Source: Thinopyrum elongatum
Taxonomy: Eukaryota > Streptophyta > Magnoliopsida > Poales > Poaceae
Direction of reading: 5' to 3'
Assembly (NCBI GenBank): GCA_011799875.1
Contig: CM022297.1
Span: 74,280,488-74,344,487, forward strand
DNA: 64,000 nt
Position 1 is the stretch's first letter. The number at the start of each line of letters is the position of its first letter. Positions 55,462 to 64,000 of the stretch are shown here, one piece after another. Both the position numbers and the translations under genes were made by a program. The notes beneath the pieces are model-generated. The model made no database searches, was not told where the DNA came from, and saw nothing but the letters and a program-made list of their open reading frames with translations.

Positions 55462-58400
55462 TCACCTTTGTGTATGTGAAGTAGATGTCGCACGTGTCAC
55501 TCGCCGAACGGACTCTTGACATGGTGATGTCCGTAGGATGCTCCGCATCATATCCCCCCCTTGGGAAATATCCGACCTCGGATCGAAAACCAAATCACCA
55601 TGGGAAAGAGATGGCTTCGCCGTGTAGAAGTGGACGTTCACCAAGTACTCGTCATCTTGAAGCTCGAAATGGGTACTCTCCAATGTCCCACCGTCTTGTG
55701 ATTCCTTCAAAAGGAGTAAAGGCAACAAACACTTGGAAAAACAAATGTGGTTAACGTTAGTGCAAAACCAAGTATTCAAGAGGTGATTAACCAAACAAGT
55801 GTCATCATCAAGCATAGCATAGGGTGTGACAAAGGATTGTGACATGGCATGTAAGCATATCAATCGAGCACAAGCAAATCTATCATGGGGACAAGTATGT
55901 AAATGTGAGGTAGCGATGCAAATGTGTGTGACAAGAGAATAAGCATGCACCTCATGGTCATAGCAATCATGCATAAAGCGCTCGACAAATGGTCGATGGT
56001 AGGCATAAGAATCATTCACAACACCAAATAAAATGAAGTGTCTAAACACATGGGTCAAGTGCAAGACAATCCAAGCATAACGTGCATAGGGTGTAGTGAA
56101 GATAGTGTAGCACTCAACACAATAGAAAGAGCAATTGTTCATCATGTGTGAGGCAATCAAGCTAAGCATGTAGCAATCAAAGGGACATGGCATATGTGAA
56201 GAAATGACATTGTTGCAACCAAACATATGATAGGAGCAAGTAATCCAAGAATTGGATGCAACACACAAGGCATATATATCATGATGCATGGAATGGGGAA
56301 AATGACAAGTCGAAGCATGATTTCTAACATGTGTGCAATCAAATGGTCCGAGATGGCCAATAAGTCTCATGGTGCAAGCAACACAAGTATTATGATCCGT
56401 AATATCCATGCTCAAGAAAGATGGCACCTTGAAGGCGTGTCCTTGTGCATCCTTCACAATGCCGAAGCGTAAGCAAAAGTGGTGTAGAAGCGAGTCGTGG
56501 TAGAATGTATGGGGCTCGCTCTCAAGAGCTTGAATGGTCAACTCACGTGAAGTGGAAGTCGACAGAAAGTCCAAGTATCCTACACATGCACACAACAAAA
56601 CAAAGAACGTATGCGCATGGTAGATAAACACATCATCCATCATGATGGTTCTCTTCTCTTGCACATAACCATTAGGAGCACAAGTGCATGAATAATATGA
56701 TGCAACAATGGTTATATTCATGGCACTAGGTATATGGTGCAAAGAGGTAAGACAAGCATGCTTCATAAGAAATATGTCAAAATCTCCAAATATATGCGAG
56801 AATGCTATGGGGGCAATCTCATGAGCAAGACTATAACCATTGTTGCTATCAATACATGGCAAATCATCTAGCATGAGAGATGCAACATATGGAGATATAT
56901 GACAAGAAGCAATATGAATCATGTGCAAAGCATGGTAATGGTTGTCATCAACCGCATGAAGTGAAAAAGTATGAATCATTGGTGATGCAACATAGGCAAG
57001 CATAGAAATCAAGTCGTGCAAACTAGTGGAGCGAAGATGCGACACACTAGAGGAAATCATGGCAACCATGTCATGTTTGCAAATAATAGGCATAGGCAAT
57101 GCACATGACATATCGCAAGCACGAACACAAAGCAAGATCATAGTATCATCATAGAAATGGGTCATAGGTGGAACATGGCAATAACAAGCAATATCTCCAC
57201 CAAGCTTGCAAATACACATACAAGTAGTAGAATCAATCATCATGTGTAATGCAAAGCATGGGTCACAAATGCATGGCAAAGGCATCGAAATGAGCATATC
57301 ATGCAAAGTGAACATGGTAATATGGGCAAATGATATATAATGGACAATAACCCATAACCATGTGAGAGCCATGTAGAATAAATGCGCGAAGTCTTTGCGG
57401 GAAGAGAGAGGTGGGAAAGACAATCCATGGGATCCCAAGTCATCATTGCTCTCTAGAGCTCGTTTTGTCAACTCGTGGGATTGCGAGGTTGACAAGTATT
57501 CATGAGTACATACACAAAAGAGACACAAACCAAAGAAATTGTGTGCGTGGTAAATGTACACATCATCCATCATGATGTGTGTGTGCATGTGAGAGTTAGC
57601 ACAAGATAAGCATCGCTTAAAGAAATTTGATGCATGCTATATGAACATGTCATCCATCATGAAAGAATAGTTATTGTGCATAACACGATGGGGACACAAA
57701 TTGAGCATACTAGTATATGGCACATCAATATCATGTTTATTCATGGGAAGCATATTGTGCACATAATCATGGGAATCATGCAATGCATGGGGGTGGTCAA
57801 AATCTCCTAACATGTATGAGGAAACTATGGGGGTCTCCTCATGAGCAATATCGGAAACATCATATGGAGAATATGGGCAACATCCAAAACAATGCATATC
57901 CGAAGCTAGGTGGTCATGGCATGGCATATGAGATGAATGATGCAAAGGGAGCATATCAATATCATCACAAGACAAACAAATGCCAATAACCATGGGCTTG
58001 TCATCTATGCCATATGTGCAAATTAGGTTTATTTTAATGGCATATGCATAGTCACTATGATGAGATTGCAAATATGACATATGGTTGATCTCATGCATAG
58101 CATATGACAAGTCAAGCGGATTGTCAAACATGATGTGACCTAAAGAATTGTCACAAGAAATCCTATGTAACATGGCATCACAACTAATAGACTCCACATG
58201 AGAATCATCATACTCATCATAAATGGGCAAGAAATCATCACATAAGGAAGTCGCACTAGCATGAAGCATGGTATTAGGTGGATCAACATCATGCAAGCAA
58301 TCAATGTCAAGAATGTCCACTAGTGGGACAAGAGCATCACCTTCACCTATGTTACCTTGTTCATTCCACTCAAGTGGTGTAGGTGAGGTGGTAAAGACCA

Positions 58401-60180
58401 AATGGTGGTCATCGTCATCAACTTGATGGAACCATGTGGGGGGGGGGGGTGCATCATATTCCACCATGGCCATCGTCTTGTCCAAAGGGAGGACAGAGTC
58501 GTCGAGTATCGGCGCGTCATCATATATGGGACCTAGCACCAAATGAGAAGACACAATAGAGGTAGAGTTTAAGTCGTTAGAAATCGAAGTGGCCTCACAT
58601 GCCCTATCAACTACCTCACTCTCTCTACGTGGAGGTTCACTCACTCTCTCAAAATAGGTGCACTCAAACTCACATATGGTGGAGTCACTCATCTCACTCA
58701 AGTGGTGGGGGTTGTGGCTCTCCTCACATGGGAATTGTGGCAACTCATCATATATGGGGCTAGTGGTGAAGTCACTCTCACTCTCAATATGGTGGCACAA
58801 GTAACTCAAGTCATCATACGTCGCCGTGGTTGAGGTGAAATTCTCAACCATCTCATCGCCGTCACCGTGGATGAAGGCCGAAGATGGCACATCATCACTC
58901 TCCTCCATGACTGAAGGGAAAATCCCATGCTCGATCATCTCGTCACCGTCGCCGTGGATGAAGGCCGAAGATGGCACATCATCACTCTCGCCTCCTAAGA
59001 TGGAAGCATCATCCTTACTCGTCACCGTGTCACTCGCCTCCAAAGCTTGTTCCTTGATTGGCTCCATAGTCATACTCGTCGCTGCACCGTCTTGAAAAAG
59101 AGTCGAAGTAGACTCGGCATCATCAATGCCACAAAGAGGAATGGCGGTGGAGTCGAACTTGGGAGCGTCGTCTTGGAGCTCGTCGGGCTTGGACATCTTG
59201 GTGGTACTATCCTCATGCTCGTTGTCGTGGAGCTTGGTCGTTGTGAAGTGTTCTTGGGGTGGAGAAGCCTTGGCCTTCATGAGTTCTTGTTCCGCCTTGA
59301 GAGCACCAATGTAGTTGTCGTCGAGGGACTTGTAGTTCTCGAGGAAGATAGTCTTGGAGATGTCGTTGTGCAATCCCATCATTAAGTGGAACTTCATCGA
59401 AATGGGGTCGTCCATGCCAGCTCGTCGCAAGGCATTCTTCATCTCCTTGAAGTACGCGTCGATGGACTTGGATCCTTGGATTGTGTTCTCCAATTGGCGT
59501 AGAAGTTGTTCCGTGTAGGTGGGAGGCACGAACTCTCGCAGCAAAGCTCTCTTCGTCTTTGGCCAACTCATGTCGTAGCTCTCCGAAGGTGTGTGAAGCC
59601 ACCATGTCGATGCGTAGTAGTGGAAGTTCGTTGTGGCGCACTTCACTTGATCTTTGGGAGGAACTTGATGTAGCTTGAGGTAGTCGTCCATGAGGCGCTC
59701 CCACTCGAGATACTCCTCGGGTTCTTGAGTCCCATAGAAAGGAATCTTGTGGTCGGTGTCGAGGTCGTAGTAGCTCGTGGAAGTCGCGGACTTGAGCTTG
59801 GGGAGCTTCTCTTGAGGGTAGTCTTGGGGTGTTTGTTGGCGAAGATGCCGTATGTCTGTAGGCGAAGATGCCTTGAAGTCACTTGGCGAATATGCCAAGG
59901 GAGATGGTGAAGTCGTTGAGCGGTTGTTGGTGTTGAGCTCTTGACCTTCACGTTCTCATCGGTGATTGTGTCGATGCCGATGTGATTTTGCTGGAGATGG
60001 TAGCTCGGAGGCATGTGCTCTTGAGCGTCTTCTCGAAGATGAGGAAGACCGCTTGTAGGCCTTGATGAGGGCTTTGATCTCCTCCATTTGAGCATCCATC
60101 TTGGCGTCCAAGTTGTTTTTCATGGCACCAAACTCGTTGTTGTTGTTGTAGACCGAAGGAGGTGTGCTTTGCCTATCCAT
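55462..60180 (-). pseudogene. Long gag-plus-tail frame of the LTR element, two nonsense codons
   Basis: One frame runs 1,573 codons from the ATG at 60180 (MDRQSTPPSVYNNNNEFG) to the stop at 55462, broken only by TGA at 59956-59958 and TAG at 57637-57639. A coiled-coil-like segment (MDAQMEEIKALIKAYK) leads to a retrotransposon gag domain at about 59800-59250 (EEYLEWERLMDDYLKL, STWWLHTP, LLREFVPPTY, IDAYFKEM). No CCHC knuckle is evident. The tail has tandem DDVPSSAFIHGDGDEM units, then about 900 residues rich in His, Cys, Met and Asp with diverged internal repeats (MMDDVYIYHAH; AHE..PI....GDFD). The tail has no known function, ends inside the LTR, and contains no pol motif. The rarity of stops over such a length suggests it was under coding constraint until recently. 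Confidence 0.8.
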
Positions 60181-61179
60181 CACAAGACTCGAGTAGAGGT
60201 GAGTAGGAAATGAGATAAACAATACCAAGTTACCTTTTCCCAAAGTTGAGGATGTATCCCGTTTCACTCAATGTGAAATGAAAGAATAGTGGAATTGGTA
60301 CCGGACTTGCTCACTCACACCTACAAAGTAAAGCTTATGGAGTAGCTCGATGAGGATTGTGGCACAAAAAATTTGATGCAAAATGTTAGCAAGAGTCAAT
60401 AATGTTGAAAGAGATTCACAAATTCGCAAGTGAAACAAGTAGACCAATAGCAATGAATGGCACACGGAAACACACACACGGATAGATAAATGGGGTCATG
60501 CAACCAAGGAATGAGCACAAAATGTGGAATCCACGGAAAACGCTCGTGTTGGAGAACTCAAGAGAGACGCTAGCACGATTGCTCAATAGGCGGATACGAC
60601 ACTTGTGCACAACCTATAAGATGCAAAATGTATCAAGTTTCTATCCCAAGTATGTTATGTATGTATGGTTCCCGGTGTATCTCACACGATGATCCAAGAT
60701 GATCAATGATGGTATATGATATGCAATGTGGTATGCTATGGCTATTGCTTACAAGCTCTTTGTTCACTCTTTTTCTTTGCTTAAAAGCTTATTCTCTTTT
60801 TTTTTGATATGGCCACTATGCGAAATGCACAAACCAAGATAGCAATTGTGTATATGCGGGAACAATCTTGTGACACAAGAGATGATATGATACCAAGATT
60901 ATACCAATATGATATGGTATGTATGCAATGGAAGGGCGGATCAATGATCACTAATGTGCACAAGTAGCGTTGCCGGCAGTACTCAAATGGCTAGTCTCGA
61001 TAGGCAAGTGACGCAAAATGGGCTAGGGGTTAACAATACAATGGCAAGGGAGAATGTACAATGATGTCGTCGAGGTTACCGTCCTTGCTTACGGTTGGGG
61101 GTGTCAAAATGGTGAAGTTGTCAATGGCGATGATGACCTCATGGCGATGATGAGTGGCGGTGTTCTTGATGTTGAACCA

Positions 61180-61620
61180 TTCCTAATTAGCTGAAACACC
61201 TTAGGAAACGGAAAAACCGCGAACTGAAAATCTCAAACGTCAAATGTCAAAATGGTGGTAGAGGGAAAGCGGTGGTGGTTGCGGAAGTATTGGTGGAAAC
61301 CCGGTCAAAATGGGTTATGGTGGAGTGGTATGATGGGCTATACACGGTGTCGGAGTTGAAAGCACGGTCCCTAAGTAGCCAAAACACCTTAGGAGACACA
61401 ACTCACAACACAAACAAAATTGGGTTAAGTTGCAGTGGCGGAAGTGTATGGTGGGCAAGGCTATGCGAAAGTTATGGTGGTGGTTGATGAAGAAGCAACC
61501 GTCCCTAAGTAGCCTAAACACCTTAGGAGACTCGAATCACAACTCAAACAACCTCAAATGGGATGGGGAACAAAATGGGTTAGGTTGCAGAAGTCGGTGG
61601 TGGTAATGCGGAGGATGTGG
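61180..61620. repeat. Degenerate tandem repeats in the leader of the gag-only element
   Basis: Three units carry AGTAGCC-AAACACCTTAGGA (at about 61182, 61370 and 61504) and GGGTTAGGTTGCAG-like words. They lie between the primer-binding site and gag. Confidence 0.75.
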
Positions 61621-62208
61621 TGGAAGCCCTAGGCAAAGATGCCAAAGTTCCAAAAATTTGATTTAGTCAAATAATGTTGGAAGTATTTTTATGTTATGGG
61701 GGATGTCAAGAGCTTCAAAACGAGCTAAAGAATGTCAAAATCGGACTCCGTATGAATTAGTTATGGACAAAACGGTGAAATGGGAAAGGCTGAAATCCCA
61801 TGGGTCGGATATCCGGGGGTGGGGGCCGGATATCCGGGGGCTGTCTATCCAGAGAGCACTGATTTTGCGTTCCAGGTGCCGGATGTCCAGCTTGGGGCCC
61901 GGATGTCCTGCCCGACGATTCCAGATCGGGATTTGAACTTTGCAACTCGATTTGGGGCTGAAATTGATGATTTTGGCGTCAAAATTGATGAGATTTCGTG
62001 CATGGAAGGTGGGGAAACTTGGGGAGATGTTAGATCCACTCGAAACCAAGCAAATCCATGGATCAAATTCAACAAAACATCACCAAACCAACAAATCACA
62101 CAAAAATTTGGGGCTATTTTTGGTGGGGATTTTCAAAATTTAGGACAAAATCAAGCAAAAGAAGGCTAGAAACGGAGGGGTAGGGGCTCCAAATTCGTGA
62201 TCAACCTT

Positions 62209-62220
62209 GCCCTGATACCA
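62209..62220 (-). other. Primer-binding site of the gag-only element
   Basis: TGGTATCAGGGC on the minus strand, three bases from the 5' LTR, resembles the complement of initiator methionine tRNA. Confidence 0.8.
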
Positions 62221-62223
62221 AGA

Positions 62224-63249
62224 TGATGTAGGGTAGAACCCTAGATGCCTGATCTTTCATGATTGGAGTGGATCCCGCGATGAACACGAAGAACACGGGG
62301 AAGAACGGGGAGAAATCACAAGGGGAAACACTCAAGAACAAGTCCAATCACACATCCACTAGACAATCAAACACATAAGATCCACAAGGTACATGAACAA
62401 CAAAAGGAAAGATACAAGGTAAAGTTCATCTCCATGAGGAGGTCTTGATGATATCCTCGACGGATCTTCCCGTGAGGGGCCTTGACGATATCCCGCAGGA
62501 TCTTCTCACATGGAGGTCTTGAACTCCATGGGAGTGGTGGTCTCTCTCTCTCTCTCAAGAGGAGGAGTGGTAGGAGCAAAGCTCACATACAAATGAGCTA
62601 TCACTTTGCTAACCCTAACTAGAGGAAGGGGAAGGAGTATATATAGGCTAGTCCACGAAGGGGTAAGTGAGATAGGGGGATACATGGGCCTCTGGCCCTT
62701 GGCTGCGCGCAAGCAGGCGCCGGATGTCCGGGCTCTCGTGAGACGCCGGATGTCTGGCCCGAGCGGGGTGGCCTTCGGTTGGCTCTTGTTGTTGATGCTG
62801 AATTTCCGGGGGAAGGCCGGATGTCCGGGCTGTGGCGTCGCGCCGGATGTCCGGGCCCACGGGCCGGATGTTCGGCCGCTGATGCTTCGGTCTTCTGTTG
62901 GTGTAGCTGTTGGGCGGCTGCACAGGCGCCGGATGTCCGGCCTCTGGCCCGGATGTCCGGCCGCTGTAGTTTCAGCAGCTCCGTCTTCTTCCGTCGTCGC
63001 TTCCATGCTTCCCTTGCGGATGGTGTAGTTGTTCCTTGGCGCTTGCACTCCTCCTCCTCGTCCGTGAAGCTCCGACAATACCTATGCATGCACATGAGAG
63101 GGGTGTCAAGTAGTATACCATCCTCGAAGGGGTCAAGTGAGCACGTGTAAAGGAGATGATTCACCTTTGTGTATGTGAAGTGGATGTCGCACGTGTCACT
63201 CGCCGAACGGACTCTTGACATGGTGATGTCCGTAGGATGCTCCGCATCA
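62224..63249 (-). repeat. 5' LTR of the gag-only element
   Basis: 1,026 bp. It is shorter than the partner because of deletions of 9 bp (after GAAGAACAC) and about 21 bp inside the palindrome array. Confidence 0.9.
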
Positions 63250-64000
63250 AGAGGCTTCCCATGCTCGTATCTAAAGATCTCTACTACCTTAGCCGTTTCA
63301 AACTGTACATCATCGCCCATGTAATCACCAAGATTGGTATCGGGTAGTAGCCCCGGATGATTAGCGACGATATCGCTAGACACCTTGAGCGGGGGGCACG
63401 ATTGCTTCTCCTGTTCCATTGGTTTCCTCCTCAGTCCTCTCATATGGTAACTTTGGAAGAGGCTTGAGGCTTGGACCAGCTCTGAATTTCTTGCCTTTTG
63501 TGCTGCTAGCCGCCAGAGCGACGACGCCTCTCTTCCACTGTTGCTGTGGTGGGGGAGTCCGCTGACGCGCCGGAGCTAGCTGAGGCGGTGGAGCCCGCTG
63601 ACGCTTCGAAGACGGCTGCGGCGGCGGAGGTAGCTGAGGCGGAGGAGGATTCTGCTGAGGGGCCTCCTTCGTTAGAGTCCGCTGAGGCGGCGGAGACGGC
63701 TGACGCACCGGAGATGACTCAGGCAGCAGAGATAGCAGAGCTGGACTGTGAGGAGGAGTCCGCTGAGGATCCAGCTGAGTCTGCTGAGGCGGCGTCCAGT
63801 TTGGAAGCTTGATGTGCTCCTTTGTCCATAGACATGTACTCCTTAAGGCATTGTCCAGAAAAATCTTCCCTTCACCTATAGGGTACTCGAGCTCCAGCCC
63901 CTCAAACCCCTCCATTATTTCATCCACCCCGACAATAGCAAAGCCATGTGGAATCGGACGGCAATGGAAAGTTCCCTCTGCTCGAGGAGGCACTGGTACA

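Larger units (their letters stand above)
54497..55550 (-). repeat. 3' LTR of the gag-only element
   Basis: 1,054 bp with TG...CA ends. It contains the stop codon of the long ORF (55462), a palindrome array, and a TATA box. Confidence 0.9.
54497..63249 (-). mobile_element. LTR retrotransposon with gag but no pol, complete
   Basis: Perfect AGAGG duplications (54492-54496 and 63250-63254) flank LTRs at 54497-55550 and 62224-63249, both TGATGTAGGG...CCGCATCA. On the minus strand a primer-binding site TGGTATCAGGGC (62220-62209) follows the 5' LTR, and a polypurine tract AAGGGGGGGATA (55562-55551) precedes the 3' LTR. One long frame (60180-55462) holds a gag domain then a repetitive Cys/His/Met-rich tail. 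No protease, reverse transcriptase, RNase H or integrase motif was seen, so it depends on another element. The LTRs differ by roughly 2-3 bases per hundred plus indels of 9 and about 21 bp. It inserted into CACTA 2. Confidence 0.9.
52685..64000 (-). mobile_element. CACTA transposon, copy 2 (other end outside the window)
   Basis: The right end of the element reads on the plus strand CACTAGTAGAAAACAGGGC, with TTA before it. 52700-53340 is the inverse of copy 1's right end, including CCGGGACTAAAG words and the AGCTAGCGTCGAC region. Exons of the second gene follow on the minus strand. An LTR retrotransposon occupies 54497-63249. The transposase half and the other terminus lie beyond 64000. Local poly-G and small indels distinguish it from copy 1. 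Confidence 0.9.
53430..64000 (-). pseudogene. Second CACTA gene, copy 2, with Ulp1-like domain, broken
   Basis: Minus-strand pieces in order: 64000-63425 (VDEIMEGFEGLELEYP, then an expanded Pro/Gln-rich linker), 63420-63250 joined across the retrotransposon to 54491-54284, then exons ending near 54016, 53827 and 53450 with HFILLSIKL, TVLDSR and NNLCGYYVC. Compared with copy 1 it lacks about 240 bp after EETN (34485-34722 in copy 1), has a TAC-to-TAA change in the codon after CTTGC near 54285, but keeps the intact splice donor CAAGTGAGT that copy 1 has lost. Catalytic His, Asp and Cys are visible. Not functional as it stands. Confidence 0.8.

Overview
The window is plant nuclear DNA, almost certainly from a Triticeae grass (wheat, goat-grass or barley group). 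The evidence is one spliced plant IQD gene, FBD-type F-box genes, several Stowaway MITEs, two copies of one large CACTA family, a long terminal repeat of the Angela/WIS/BARE-1 type, and many LTR elements nested inside one another. No bacterial, organellar or CRISPR feature was seen. Only the IQD gene looks intact. Most of the rest is transposon-derived or broken by transposons.

Layout. 1-7 kb: the tail of a DNA transposon, a frameshifted F-box/LRR relic (573-2138), and a second F-box/FBD gene on the minus strand (3579-6740). A 1,471-bp LTR retroelement cuts off the last 81 codons of that gene. 7-12.7 kb: mostly noncoding, with faint exon-like pieces, two Stowaway MITEs and a long hairpin. 12.7-16.1 kb: a complete five-exon IQ67-domain (calmodulin-binding) gene on the minus strand, about 478 codons. 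16.1-20.6 kb: its upstream region with simple repeats, a MITE-like element, tandem repeats, and a SINE with a 15-bp target duplication.

20,632-36,611: a CACTA transposon with 3-bp target duplication TTC. It carries a small coiled-coil/membrane ORF, a decayed TNP2 transposase, and a decayed second gene ending in a Ulp1-type protease. That second gene is split by a 4.2-kb solo LTR. 36.6-51.2 kb: accessory sequence. It holds a MITE split by a LINE, two short-ORF DNA transposons, a SINE, a NAM-associated-type pseudogene split by an Angela-like solo LTR, AT-rich and palindromic repeats, a 5S-rRNA-like segment, a third FBD fragment and a LINE tail. 51.2-64 kb: an LTR-like fragment entered by a second CACTA copy in the opposite orientation, which was entered in turn by an 8.75-kb LTR retrotransposon that has gag but no recognisable pol.

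Nesting can be read directly from target-site duplications: AGGAG/ACGAG around the element in the F-box gene, CGTGG around the 4.2-kb LTR, TTC around CACTA 1, GGAGA around the Angela-like LTR, and AGAGG around the gag-only element. The most interesting leads are arrays of palindromic CGG-N-CCG motifs upstream of the TATA box in three unrelated LTR families, the gag-plus-repeat-tail ORF of the pol-less retrotransposon, the copy of CACTA subterminal motifs next to the internal promoter of its second gene, and the small membrane ORF of the CACTA element.
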